DNA of 56,178 bases. It comes from Clostridiales bacterium. GTDB taxonomy: Bacteria; Bacillota; Clostridia; Christensenellales; Aristaeellaceae. The notes under the pieces were generated by a model. The model had not been told where the DNA came from, ran no database searches, and saw nothing but the letters and a program-made list of their open reading frames with translations. The stretch covers positions 1 through 56,178 of the forward strand of contig SFIM01000012.1 in NCBI GenBank assembly GCA_004556155.1. The letters run 5' to 3'. The translations under genes and the position numbers were made by a program. Numbering within the stretch: position 1 is the first letter of the stretch; every line of letters starts with the position of its first letter. Positions 17,203-26,704 of the stretch are shown here, one piece after another.

Positions 17203-19755
17203 TCAGTTCACCTTCCCCTCAAAGGCCAGCGCGGGCGTATCCAGCTCGCCGTCCCGGCCGCCCTGCTGCGATACGCGCAGGAACACGTTGCCCTCGCCGT
17301 CCATATAGCGCGACAGGTTTTCCTCGCTCAGCGTCATGGGCAGCCCTGTGCTGTTGATGGTATCCCAGGTTCGGGCCTGCTGATCGTAAATGCGCACCAC
17401 AATGCTGCTGCCATAGGTTTGGCCGTACAAGGTCAGGCTGGTCAGCGTCAGGCGGCTGACGTCCACGCAGTCCACCTTTCCCAGGTTAAAGCACAGCACA
17501 GGTTCGTCGCGCAGCATATAATAACTGCCATTGCTGCGTACACCCAGCGAGTAGGGCTTTTGCTGGTTATCCAGCGCGCCCAGCTCATAGGGAGTGATAC
17601 CGGCCGGCACCTTGGCATGTCCCGTCTCGCTGACGGCGATATACTTGATCTGCACATCGATGATTGCGCAGTGCGCCGTGCGCTCCACATCCGTGCCGTT
17701 CACGGTCAGCTGCACATCGCCCAGCGTATCATTAAAGGTAACATAGTGGAAAAGGCTCTTGTCGTTATAATCCCGATAGCTGTTGTACCAGTTGGAGCGC
17801 AAGGCGCTGATCAGCGTACTGCGCAGATTGAGCTGGTTGATTTCATCAGCCGTCATCGTCTGATAGTCGTTGATTTTATAGGTAGCCTGCGGATCAAAGG
17901 GATGCAGCGCGGCGTAGATGATATTATCGATATAGGACATGTTGCTGCTCAGCTTTTCGTTGATCATCTCGCCGTCATACGCGCCGCCTTCCTTGCGGCT
18001 GGGGTTTTCCACGATGGCGATTTGCGCCGTCTGCCCCGGCAGGATACGCGGCGTGGTGCAGTAGCCGTACATCGTCAGCACATAGCCCGCATCCAGGGTA
18101 TAATCGCCGTTGTTGACGATCTCGCCATGCAGGCCGTCATCCTCCCACCAGATGGAGGCCGAAACATTCAGCTGCGGATTTTCCTCCGGCTGAATGTAGA
18201 GCAGCTGCACCTCCCATGCGCCCGAGGCCGGGAAGGTGACGGCGCGCTTTTCGCCCAGGGTGTAAAGATAACGCAGCGAATGCATGTACGTCTTGGTATC
18301 GTCATCCTCTTCATAATAGGAATAATACGTATTGGACGGCTCCACCAGCGCGTTTTCGCGGCTGCTGACGGTGATGTTTTCCTTCTGCGCAATGGCTACG
18401 CCCGCCATCGTGGCGCTGCTGGTGCGGCCGTCGCTGCTGATATTATAAATGGAATACGCCGTAGCCGCAGGCTTGTTCAGCTGCATGCGGCTGCTCATCA
18501 GGCACAGCACGCCCACGCAACAGGCCGAAAGCAGCGGCAGGGTCAGCCACATCCACTCGCGCTTATCCAGGCGCTTGAGGAGCAGATAGCTGCCCAGGCC
18601 CGCCAGCAGCAGGAAAACCGCAATGGCCAGCATGGGATAGATCATGCTTTCATCATTGGCAATACCCAGCGTAGTGAGCATACTGGTATCCGTATAATAA
18701 TCGCGGCCGCTGCGGTAATGGCTGCTGGAATCATCCACAAGGTTCTGATACACGCTTGCGCCGGTGGCCAGCAGCACACGCTGCCAGAAGCAGGACATGC
18801 CCTTCCAGCCTGAAAGCGGCTTTTCGCTCAGCGAAAACGCCGTGGTATACACAAGGCCGCTGCCCACCTGGCTGCGGGCAATCAGGGGCTTGCCGTCCAG
18901 CTCCGCGATCGTATTCGCCCGCTCCCCATGGATGGGCGAGAGCAGCGCCGTCCCCTGCGCGCTGGCCGCGCTTTCAGTCAGGGGAAACTGCGTGTCGCTC
19001 AGCGCATCCACCAGCGCCTGGGCTGCGCCTTGAGCGGAATAGGGCGCGCCGGTCGTTACGCCTGTCATTTCGGCAAAGCCGCGATAGGCCGAGACCGCGC
19101 GCGTGCCGCCGCCTACGATGGCCACGCCGCCATTGCTCAGCCACGTCTCCAGCGCCTGGCGCTGCGCATCGCTGAACTGGCTGATATCCACGCCGTCCAC
19201 CGCCAGGAAGCTGAAGGCGCGCATCAGCTCATAGCTGTCGGGAAAGGTATCCTGCGTCAGCGTGATGGTCTGCCAGACTTCGCCGCGCATCAGCTGGTCG
19301 TTGGCCGTGCCGATGTTCAGATAGCTCAGCGTCTGCGGGCTATCGGACAGCACGCCCACCAGCATCGTGCTGGGGGCAAGCACCTTCTTGGGCGTGATGG
19401 GCACAGAGGCAATCAGCCCGTCCTTGCCCGTCACGCGCACGGTATAGCTTTTTTGCTTATAGTTCAGCGTGATGGGGATCATCAGCTGCTTTTCCGCGCC
19501 GCTGGCCAGGGAAAGGGGATATTCGTAGGTATCGTACTCCGATGAGGATCGATCCACATCGATGGCCACCGTCAGCTCGGCGTCCGCGCCGTCGTTTTTC
19601 AGCGTTACGCGCAGCGGCATGGCGGATAGATAGGTCACCGCGCCGTCATAGCCAAAATCCGCGCTGACCGTCACGCCGCCGTCCGCCAGCGCGGAGGCAG
19701 TGCATAAAAGCAGGCACAGCACGGCAATGAGCGCCGTTTTGCATACAGAGCGCAT
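17203..19755 (-). CDS. Large signal-peptide membrane protein, first gene of the MoxR/VWA/ABC operon
   Basis: 850 residues from ATG 19755, chosen because GAAGGAGG stands seven bases upstream and the protein then opens with a signal peptide (hydrophobic core, ASALAD cleavage near residue 25). Residues about 25-360 form an outer part with a glutamine-amidotransferase-like stretch (LETWLSNGGVAIVGGGTRAV). Two membrane segments follow (about 368-390 and 398-417), then ~430 residues of beta-rich sequence with CBM/jelly-roll-like character. No named family recognised. Such proteins often open ABC-2/MoxR operons in Clostridia, and it may be the envelope partner of the transporter. Confidence 0.75.
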   Translation of the reverse strand: MRSVCKTALIAVLCLLLCTASALADGGVTVSADFGYDGAVTYLSAMPLRVTLKNDGADAELTVAIDVDRSSSEYDTYEYPLSLASGAEKQLMIPITLNYKQKSYTVRVTGKDGLIASVPITPKKVLAPSTMLVGVLSDSPQTLSYLNIGTANDQLMRGEVWQTITLTQDTFPDSYELMRAFSFLAVDGVDISQFSDAQRQALETWLSNGGVAIVGGGTRAVSAYRGFAEMTGVTTGAPYSAQGAAQALVDALSDTQFPLTESAASAQGTALLSPIHGERANTIAELDGKPLIARSQVGSGLVYTTAFSLSEKPLSGWKGMSCFWQRVLLATGASVYQNLVDDSSSHYRSGRDYYTDTSMLTTLGIANDESMIYPMLAIAVFLLLAGLGSYLLLKRLDKREWMWLTLPLLSACCVGVLCLMSSRMQLNKPAATAYSIYNISSDGRTSSATMAGVAIAQKENITVSSRENALVEPSNTYYSYYEEDDDTKTYMHSLRYLYTLGEKRAVTFPASGAWEVQLLYIQPEENPQLNVSASIWWEDDGLHGEIVNNGDYTLDAGYVLTMYGYCTTPRILPGQTAQIAIVENPSRKEGGAYDGEMINEKLSSNMSYIDNIIYAALHPFDPQATYKINDYQTMTADEINQLNLRSTLISALRSNWYNSYRDYNDKSLFHYVTFNDTLGDVQLTVNGTDVERTAHCAIIDVQIKYIAVSETGHAKVPAGITPYELGALDNQQKPYSLGVRSNGSYYMLRDEPVLCFNLGKVDCVDVSRLTLTSLTLYGQTYGSSIVVRIYDQQARTWDTINSTGLPMTLSEENLSRYMDGEGNVFLRVSQQGGRDGELDTPALAFEGKVN

Positions 19756-19858
19756 AAAACGTCCTCCTTCACTTGGGTGAGGTTTCATCATATAGACGGG
19801 GCCGCAGGCACTTTTGTTCCCACCCCAAGGAAAATATTTCAAATGGATTACAAGTATT

Positions 19859-19896
19859 AAAAAAGCGGGCGTTCTCCGTCCTTGGAAAACGCCCGC
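19859..19896 (-). terminator. Rho-independent terminator of the MATE gene
   Basis: Stem gcgggcgtt (19865-19873) with aacgcccgc (19888-19896), extended by tcc/gga, then a U-tract on the minus strand (19864-19859). It separates the MATE gene from the operon starting at 19755. Confidence 0.85.
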
Positions 19897-19900
19897 CCGG

Positions 19901-21295
19901 TCATGCCGCTATGTTCTCCCTGGTGATATTGCGCAGCCACTTTCGCTGCTTATAGTGATAGATGATCACCGGCATTTTGACAAACTCATCCAGACACAGC
20001 ACAAAAAACACCCACATTTCGGGGATTTTGAATACAAACGCGCACAGCAGCCCCACCGGCACGGCATAGCCCCACATGGCCAGGGTATCGCATACCAGGC
20101 CGAACTTCACATCCCCGCCCGCGCGGAAAATGCCGCAGATCAGCATGGTGTTGACCGAGCTGCCCAATATATAATAGGAATTGATATACAGCATCGTGCT
20201 CAGCTCGCTGCGCACCACGTCCGTTACCGTCACATATAGGTACATGAATTTCAGCACCAGCGGGCGGCAGGCCAGGATCACCGCGCCCCCGGCCAGCGCC
20301 GTAATCACGCTCAGATAGCAAAAGCGCGTGGCGTACACCCGCGCCTCGTCCAGCCGGTTTTCGCCCATGGCCTTGCCCAGGATGATCGCCGCGCTGGAGG
20401 ACATGCCAAAACAGACCACAGTTCCTAAATTGCGTACCACAGTTGCAACAGAATTGGCCGCGACTATATTGCTGCTCAGGTGTCCCAGGATGATGGCGTA
20501 CACGCTGAAGGCCAACCCCCAGATGATATCGTTGGCCGCAGCCGGCACGGCATAGCGCATAAAGTCGCGCATCAATTCGCCGCCCCGCGCAATCAGATCC
20601 CGCGCGCGCAGGCGGATGAGGCGGCAGCGCTGGCTATCCAGCAGGCAGATCGCCGTTTCAATCAGCCGCGTGATGGACGTAGCCAGCGCCACGCCCGTAA
20701 TGCCCAGCTTGGGGAAAAACGCCCAGCCGAAGATAAAGCAGGCGTTGAGCACCACATTCATGCCCACGGCGCTGCAATGCACCAGCGCGCTCATGCGCAC
20801 GCGCTCCACGCTGCGCATCACGCTCAGGTACACCGTGCAGAAGCCGCCTAACAAATAGGAAGCAGCTACTGCCCGCAGGTACTTTTCGCCCTCTGATATC
20901 AGCGCAATATCCGTTGTAAAAATGCGCATCAGCAGGCCCGGCGCGGCCAGCGCAGCCAGGGTAAACAGCAGCCCTATGCCCACCGTAATGCGCAGCGACA
21001 GCCCCATCACCCGCTCCACCGCGCGGCGATCGCCCTTGCCCCAGTACTGCGCCGCCAGCACCGATGCGCCGCTGGATACGCCAAAGAGCAGCATCTGCAG
21101 CACAAAGGCCACCTGCCCGGCCAGGGACGAGGCCGCCAGCGCCGCCTGGCTGACAAAGGACAGCATGATTACGTCGGCCGAGCTGACCGCCGCATCCATA
21201 AAATTTTGCAGGGCGATCGGCCCCGTAATGCGCAGTGTGCGGGCATAAAATGCGCGCTTTTCCGCCCGGCTGCCCAGGGCTGGCTGTGTCGTCAT
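19901..21295 (-). CDS. MATE family efflux transporter
   Basis: 464 residues with about twelve hydrophobic segments in two halves, the pattern of MATE cation-coupled drug/metabolite exporters. The N-terminal half opens LRITGPIALQNFMDAAVSS and has the G-rich GVSSGASVLAAQYWGKGD motif typical of the family. I chose ATG 21295 because GGAGGG is seven bases upstream; ATGs at 21301 and 21310 are too close to it. Own promoter and own terminator, so monocistronic. Substrate unknown. Confidence 0.9.
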   Translation of the reverse strand: MTTQPALGSRAEKRAFYARTLRITGPIALQNFMDAAVSSADVIMLSFVSQAALAASSLAGQVAFVLQMLLFGVSSGASVLAAQYWGKGDRRAVERVMGLSLRITVGIGLLFTLAALAAPGLLMRIFTTDIALISEGEKYLRAVAASYLLGGFCTVYLSVMRSVERVRMSALVHCSAVGMNVVLNACFIFGWAFFPKLGITGVALATSITRLIETAICLLDSQRCRLIRLRARDLIARGGELMRDFMRYAVPAAANDIIWGLAFSVYAIILGHLSSNIVAANSVATVVRNLGTVVCFGMSSSAAIILGKAMGENRLDEARVYATRFCYLSVITALAGGAVILACRPLVLKFMYLYVTVTDVVRSELSTMLYINSYYILGSSVNTMLICGIFRAGGDVKFGLVCDTLAMWGYAVPVGLLCAFVFKIPEMWVFFVLCLDEFVKMPVIIYHYKQRKWLRNITRENIAA

Positions 21296-21323
21296 TTTCA
21301 TTCCCTCCATCCATCATTGGCTC

Positions 21324-21353
21324 ATTATATCCGTTTTCCCCTTAAAAAGTCAA
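21324..21353 (-). promoter_or_regulatory. Promoter of the MATE gene
   Basis: TTGACT (21353-21348), 18-base spacer, TATAAT (21329-21324) on the minus strand, about 30 bases before the start codon. Confidence 0.7.
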
Positions 21354-21423
21354 CGTTCCGCATCACAATGTGTAAATTTGCATATTTTTAAATAATTATC
21401 ACATTTATGCACAATATTTCTGC

Positions 21424-21453
21424 TTGACAATTGCATATATTACATCATATAAT
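21424..21453 (+). promoter_or_regulatory. Promoter of the peptide transporter operon
   Basis: Consensus TTGACA (21424-21429), 18-base spacer, TATAAT (21448-21453). The preceding ~60 bases are very A+T-rich (UP-element-like). This suits a strongly expressed transporter. Confidence 0.8.
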
Positions 21454-21509
21454 AATGTAACCGTTGGCTCTGCCGGTCATACGGAAGTATTTTGAAAGGA
21501 TGTCGGACT

Positions 21510-23984
21510 ATGAAAAAGACTTTAGCCATCGTCCTGACGCTGTGCATGCTGCTGACCAGCTGCGCCGCTCTGGCCGAAACCACCGCAGCTGAAGCCCCGG
21601 CTACCTATACGTATCACACGTATAGCTCTTCCCTGGGCAACAACTGGAACCCCCACACCTGGGAAACCAATGCTGACGACAGCATTCTGAGCTATCTCTC
21701 TTCCCCCTTCTGCACCATGTCCATCAAGGACTCCGAAAACGGCGTCTATCAGTGGGTCTATGAAATGGCCACCTCCATCGAGGACGTCACCGCCGAGCAT
21801 CGCGACGACCTGACCAAGTACAGCGTTGCGCTGCGCGAGGGCGATACCGCCGACACCGCCGAAAAGGGCTACGTGTTTGAGATCAAGCTCAACCCCAATG
21901 CCAAGTGGGAAAACGGCGAAGCCATCACTGCTGATGATTACATCTACTCCATGCAGCAGCTGCTCAACCCCAAGATGAAGAACTACCGCGCCAACCTGTA
22001 CTATGCCGGTGAGTCCGCTGTGGCGGGCGGCCTGGCCTACTACAACGCGGGTTCCCCCATCTATGACGTGATGGTTCCCGCCTATGGCGACGGCGAAACC
22101 CCCGATTACTCCTACGATCTGGACAAGGGCATTGCCGACGGCATGGTCTATGTCAACGTCAGCTCTGACGGCATGACCCTGTACAGCATGAGCCTGGCCG
22201 ATCTGAACAAGAACTACGGCGTTGGCCTGGATGACCAAATCACCCAGCTGGCTGCCGGTAAGAACGCCTACGGCTACACCAAGGTAACCGCCGAAAACCG
22301 CGAGGTTGTGGAAAACGTTGTTAAGACCATCCTGTCCGGCCTGTTCAGCATCACCGACGAGACCGAGCAGAACAACCTGCTGAAGGAAGCCCTGTTCGTC
22401 GATACCGGCAAGGTCGGCGATATGTGCGACTATGACGCCACCGTCGGCTGCTACAAGGTGGATGACTACACCATCCGCTATGTAAACGCCCAGTACATCG
22501 ATTTCAACTACTTCCTGACCAGCTGCACCAGCACCTGGCTGGTATACAAGCCCTACTACGAAGCTGGCATGGATACCACCGGTACCCTGACCACCACCAA
22601 CTACGGCACCGCCATTGAGAACACCATGTCCTACGGCCCCTACAAGCTGGTTTCCCTGCAGGCCGACAAGCAGATGGTGTTCGTGCAGAACGAGAACTGG
22701 TACGGCTATGAAAAGCAGGAGGACGGCTCCCTGCTGTCCATGACCAACTTCGAAGTAGACGGCGAGTCCGTGCAGCAGTATGCCACCACCTCCGTCGTGA
22801 TCGACGTGATGGACGACGCCGCCGCCAAGCAGGCCTTCCTGAAGGGCGAGCTGACCGAGTGGGCTCCCCCTGCTGAAGATCTGCTTGCCTACGCCACCTC
22901 CGATCGTCTGTACAAGGTTGATGAAACCTACACCATGTCCTTCTTCTTCAACTGCGGCCTGAAGAGCCTGCAGACCATGGACGCCTCCAAGGGCAACACC
23001 AACTCCGTCGTGCTGTCCAACACCAACTTCCGCAAGGCCATGAGCCGCGCCATCGACCGCGCTGAATACGTCACCGCGACCGAAGGCTATAAGCCCGCTT
23101 ACTCCCTGATGAACAACCTGTACTACTACGATGTGTACAACGATCCTACCTCCTCCTACCGCGGCTCCGACGAGGCCATGCAGGCCATCTGCAACCTCTA
23201 CGGCGTTAAGTACGGCGAGGGCACTCCCTACGCGACCCTGAAGGAAGCCTATCAGTCCATCACCGGCTACAACCTGACCGAGGCCAAGGAGCTGTTCGCC
23301 ACCGCGTGCAAGGAACTGGTGGAGGCCGGTCTGTACAAGGAAGGCGATCCCATCTACATCCGCATCGGCTGGGCCAAGGGCGCTCTCCAGTCCACCGATA
23401 ACAAGCAGTGCGAAATCCTGACCAAGCAGCTCAACGCTGCGCTGGAAGGCACTGGCTTCGGCACCCTGACCTTCGAGGCTGTCGGCAACATCAACGACCG
23501 TTACGGCGATGTTGGCAAGGGCGAATACGCCATCGGCTACGGCGCCTGGGGCGGCGCTGCCTTCTATCCCTTCCGCAACTTCCAGTGCTACTGCGATACC
23601 GACCAGTACAGCGTCAACGAAATCGGCTGCTGGGATCCCGCTACCGAAATGCTGACCCTGAACGTAAACGGCGAGGACGTGACCATGTCCTGGAAGGATT
23701 GGTCCGGCGCCCTGATCGGCACCGGCAAGTTCACCGATGCTGACTTCAAGACCAAACTGTACATCACCGCTCAGATGGAGGAGCTGTACCTGCAGAAGTA
23801 CTACCGCATTCCGCTGGCCGGCACCACCACTTCCTCCCTGCTGAGCTATCAGGTGGACTACTACACCGACGAGTACAACATCATGTACGGCTTCGGCGAA
23901 CTGCGCCTGATGACCTACAACTACACCGACGCCGAATGGGACGAGTATGTAGCTGAAGAGGGCGGCACCCTGAGCTACGAGTAA
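21510..23984 (+). CDS. Peptide ABC transporter substrate-binding lipoprotein (SBP_bac_5-like)
   Basis: 824 residues from ATG 21510, which follows AAAGGA and opens a signal peptide with an LTSC lipobox (Cys about 18; an ALA-E signal-peptidase-I site also fits). The body matches family-5 oligopeptide-binding proteins: YVFEIKLNPNAKWENGEAITADDYIYSM region near 125-150, FRKAMSRAIDR near 510, and the C-terminal GYGAWGG region. Usual length is 500-600, so it carries a couple of hundred extra residues, in the first half. Codons are strikingly C-ending, implying high expression. First gene of the five-gene opp operon, followed by mRNA hairpins. Confidence 0.9.
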   Translation: MKKTLAIVLTLCMLLTSCAALAETTAAEAPATYTYHTYSSSLGNNWNPHTWETNADDSILSYLSSPFCTMSIKDSENGVYQWVYEMATSIEDVTAEHRDDLTKYSVALREGDTADTAEKGYVFEIKLNPNAKWENGEAITADDYIYSMQQLLNPKMKNYRANLYYAGESAVAGGLAYYNAGSPIYDVMVPAYGDGETPDYSYDLDKGIADGMVYVNVSSDGMTLYSMSLADLNKNYGVGLDDQITQLAAGKNAYGYTKVTAENREVVENVVKTILSGLFSITDETEQNNLLKEALFVDTGKVGDMCDYDATVGCYKVDDYTIRYVNAQYIDFNYFLTSCTSTWLVYKPYYEAGMDTTGTLTTTNYGTAIENTMSYGPYKLVSLQADKQMVFVQNENWYGYEKQEDGSLLSMTNFEVDGESVQQYATTSVVIDVMDDAAAKQAFLKGELTEWAPPAEDLLAYATSDRLYKVDETYTMSFFFNCGLKSLQTMDASKGNTNSVVLSNTNFRKAMSRAIDRAEYVTATEGYKPAYSLMNNLYYYDVYNDPTSSYRGSDEAMQAICNLYGVKYGEGTPYATLKEAYQSITGYNLTEAKELFATACKELVEAGLYKEGDPIYIRIGWAKGALQSTDNKQCEILTKQLNAALEGTGFGTLTFEAVGNINDRYGDVGKGEYAIGYGAWGGAAFYPFRNFQCYCDTDQYSVNEIGCWDPATEMLTLNVNGEDVTMSWKDWSGALIGTGKFTDADFKTKLYITAQMEELYLQKYYRIPLAGTTTSSLLSYQVDYYTDEYNIMYGFGELRLMTYNYTDAEWDEYVAEEGGTLSYE

Positions 23985-24009
23985 TTCAATTTTCCCTGCA
24001 AAATTGAAT
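23984..24009 (+). other. A+T-rich hairpin at the end of the binding-protein gene
   Basis: A perfect 10-bp stem, attcaatttt with aaaattgaat, around loop ccctgc, starting at the last base of the stop codon. Likely an mRNA 3'-end stabiliser rather than a terminator. Confidence 0.6.
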
Positions 24010-24028
24010 AGCGAACCATCATTTCCAT

Positions 24029-24070
24029 GGGGAACCGGGGGATTTCGCATCCCCCGTTCCCCGTGGTTTT
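24029..24070 (+). terminator. Intercistronic hairpin/partial terminator in the opp operon
   Basis: Stem ggggaac-c-gggggat (24029-24043) with atcccccgttcccc (24049-24062), then gtggtttt. The U-tract is interrupted, so it probably allows partial read-through, leaving more transcript of the binding-protein gene than of the permease and ATPase genes. Confidence 0.65.
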
Positions 24071-24165
24071 CGGCTGTTTTTCCCCCACTGTAAGCTTCGG
24101 ACGACAGTCGAACCAAATCAGCGGGGTTTTTCACCAGAAAAACAGCCGAAGAAGGAGACGATGAC

Positions 24166-25125
24166 ATGACAAAATACATCCTGAAAAGAATTCTGTTGAT
24201 GATCTTCGTTCTTTTCGTGATCACAACAATGGAATTCGTGCTGGTCAGAATGCTTCCCCGTGAGCTGCCCACCGATAAGGTGCAGGCGGCCGCTATTGCG
24301 TCCCGTTGGGAAGCGCTGGGCTATAACAAGCCTTTGATGGTGCAATACGGCATTTACCTGAAGAACATTGTCACCAAATGGGACTTTGGCACTTCTTGGT
24401 ACATTGCCTTCCGTCAGCCAGCCTGGGATGTATTGATTGACCGTCTGCTGCCGACGGTGCTGGTGAACCTGTATTCGCTGCTGTTCTCCATTCCGGTAGG
24501 CATTGGCCTGGGCATCTTTGCCGCTATCAAGAAAAACAAGTGGCAGGATTCCTTTATAAGCACGATGGTCATGCTGTTTGTTTCCATCCCCAGCTATGTT
24601 TACGCCTTCCTGGTGCAGTATTTTCTGTATTTTAAGCTGGGCTGGCTGCCGCTGCAGGTGTATTCCCTGGCAGACGCAGGCGGCTCGTGGATGACATGGA
24701 AGATGTTCTATTCCATGATCGCGCCCATCCTGGCGCTGTCCTTTGGCGAGATCGCAGGTCTTTGCCGCTTCACCCGTGCGGAGCTGACTGAAACACTGAC
24801 CTCCGATTACATGCTGCTGGCCCGCACCAAGGGTCTTAGCCGCGCGCAGGCGACCGTTCGCCACGCGATGAAAAACGCCATGGTGCCCATCCTGCCGATG
24901 CTGATTTCCAGCTTTATCGGCATTCTGGGCGGCTCCATGATCATTGAGCAGATCTTCTCCATTCCCGGCGTAGGTCAGCTCTACATCAAGTCCATCCGTC
25001 TGTTTGACTACGACGTATTTATGATGGACGGCATTTTCTACACCTTTATCGGCCTGCTGGCCGGTATCGTGGTGGATATCAGCTACGGCTTCATCGATCC
25101 GAGAATCAGAATGGGGGAGAAATAA
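24166..25125 (+). CDS. oppB: Peptide ABC transporter permease, OppB type
   Basis: 319 residues, normal length. Six membrane segments, first at 9-29. The EAA loop is present (LLARTKGLSRAQATVRHAMK, about 223-242), which docks on the ATPase. GAAGGAG seven bases before ATG. Membrane pore half, partner of the next permease. The start lies directly behind a 14-bp stem (see findings), which may hide or expose its ribosome site. Confidence 0.95.
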   Translation: MTKYILKRILLMIFVLFVITTMEFVLVRMLPRELPTDKVQAAAIASRWEALGYNKPLMVQYGIYLKNIVTKWDFGTSWYIAFRQPAWDVLIDRLLPTVLVNLYSLLFSIPVGIGLGIFAAIKKNKWQDSFISTMVMLFVSIPSYVYAFLVQYFLYFKLGWLPLQVYSLADAGGSWMTWKMFYSMIAPILALSFGEIAGLCRFTRAELTETLTSDYMLLARTKGLSRAQATVRHAMKNAMVPILPMLISSFIGILGGSMIIEQIFSIPGVGQLYIKSIRLFDYDVFMMDGIFYTFIGLLAGIVVDISYGFIDPRIRMGEK

Positions 25126-25126
25126 G

Positions 25127-26701
25127 ATGTCTGAAATGTATAATGGCACGGCGAAGATCCCCCCGGAAAAATTTGAATTTGTACACAGCGGCGAGCGCAT
25201 CGCCGATAAAAAGTTTGAGGATAAGCCCATCGGCTATTTCAAGGATGCGTGGATTCGCTTCCGCAAGAACCATGCCTCCGTGGTGGCCACGATCATCATC
25301 ATCTGCATCGTGCTTTTCGCTTTCCTCACCCCTATTTTCAACACCCGCTACAACGCCCGCTTTATGGATTCCTACTATGCCAAGAAGGCGCCGCGCGCCC
25401 TGGCGCTGCGCCCCTATGGCATCTTTGACGGCGGCACCACCCGCACCTTCTCCGAAAAGGGGCTTATCAAGGCCATCGCCATCGGCGTGGGCGCGGAGGA
25501 TTACGACGGCCGCAGCGTCTCCCTGGGCGAAGGTCTGGAAAGCTATTACCAGCCCATGCTCAAGATCGGCGATCCCATTGAAAAACGCGCCGGCAAGAAG
25601 ATCACCCTGACCTTCAACGGCAAGATCGATACCTATCTGGAAGTCGGCTTCATGTACCTGAGCCTGGAGCAGGCCGAGTATCAGCGCATCGTCCAGTGGG
25701 AAAAGGATAACAACCTGCACGTTTTCTATCCCCTGGTTGAGAATAACAGCTACAACGCCGACGCCAAGGACGCGAACAACTGGTACAAGACCAAGAAGAA
25801 TGTGCCCGTGCGCATCAACGAAAAGGGCAAGGCGGAGGAGCTGACCTACTCCCCCGATACCGTGCTTGAGGATAACTACAAGCGCGACGCCGAGGGCAAC
25901 CTGGTGTACTATGAATACGCCGGCGGCGGCAACTTTGAAACCGCGCAGTACAAGGTGCGCGTGCTGTACTACAACTACTACCGCTACAAGAACGGCTTTG
26001 AGCCCAACTACATCCTAGGCACCGACAGCCAGGGCTACGATCTGGCGCTGCGCATGGCCGGCGGCATCAAGCTGAGCCTGCTGGTGGCTATCTGTGTATC
26101 CTTCATCAACTTCATCATCGGCGCGGTTTACGGCGCGATCGAGGGCTACTACGGCGGCCTGACCGACCTGATCATGGAGCGTATCTCCGATATTCTGTCC
26201 GGCGTGCCCTTCATCATCGTGGCCACATTGTTCCAGATTCACCTGGCCGCCAAGGTGGGCGCGGTGCCCAGCCTGCTGTTTGCCTTTGTGCTGACGGGCT
26301 GGATCGGCACGGCTGCGCGCGTAAGAACGCAGTTCTACCGCTTCAAGAATCAGGAATACGTCATGGCGGCCCGCACGCTGGGCGCGCGCGATTCCCGCAT
26401 CATCTGGAAGCACATCTTCCCCAACTCCCTGGGCACCATCATCACCTCCTGCGCGCTGGTTATCCCGGGCGTTATCAACTCCGAATCCATGCTCAGCTAC
26501 CTGGGCATTGTAAAGCTGGGCTCCGCCGGCAGCACCTCCCTGGGCACGCTGCTGTCCGATGCCAGCAGCATCTGGACCAACTACCCCCATTTGATGATCT
26601 ATCCGGCGCTCATCCTGTCGCTGTTGATGATCTGCTTCAACCTGTTTGGCAATGGCCTGCGCGACGCGTTCAACCCGTCGCTGCGCGGTGTGGAGGACTA
26701 A
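25127..26701 (+). CDS. oppC: Peptide ABC transporter permease, OppC type with large outer insertion
   Basis: 524 residues against about 300 in ordinary OppC. Cytoplasmic N-terminus, membrane segment 50-70, then ~215 extra residues (75-292) rich in Y, D, N and K that should lie outside the membrane, then the standard LGTDSQGYDLALRMAGG motif (297-313), five more segments and the EAA loop (YVMAARTLGARDSRIIWKHI, about 411-430). The insertion could contact the enlarged binding protein. Starts one base after the oppB stop with GGGGGAG upstream. Confidence 0.95.
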   Translation: MSEMYNGTAKIPPEKFEFVHSGERIADKKFEDKPIGYFKDAWIRFRKNHASVVATIIIICIVLFAFLTPIFNTRYNARFMDSYYAKKAPRALALRPYGIFDGGTTRTFSEKGLIKAIAIGVGAEDYDGRSVSLGEGLESYYQPMLKIGDPIEKRAGKKITLTFNGKIDTYLEVGFMYLSLEQAEYQRIVQWEKDNNLHVFYPLVENNSYNADAKDANNWYKTKKNVPVRINEKGKAEELTYSPDTVLEDNYKRDAEGNLVYYEYAGGGNFETAQYKVRVLYYNYYRYKNGFEPNYILGTDSQGYDLALRMAGGIKLSLLVAICVSFINFIIGAVYGAIEGYYGGLTDLIMERISDILSGVPFIIVATLFQIHLAAKVGAVPSLLFAFVLTGWIGTAARVRTQFYRFKNQEYVMAARTLGARDSRIIWKHIFPNSLGTIITSCALVIPGVINSESMLSYLGIVKLGSAGSTSLGTLLSDASSIWTNYPHLMIYPALILSLLMICFNLFGNGLRDAFNPSLRGVED

Positions 26702-26704
26702 GGT

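Noticed and set aside
21522..24272. A 916-residue minus-strand frame across the peptide-binding protein gene
   Set aside because: Antisense shadow of a strongly codon-biased gene; its sequence is G/V/H-rich and unlike any protein family.
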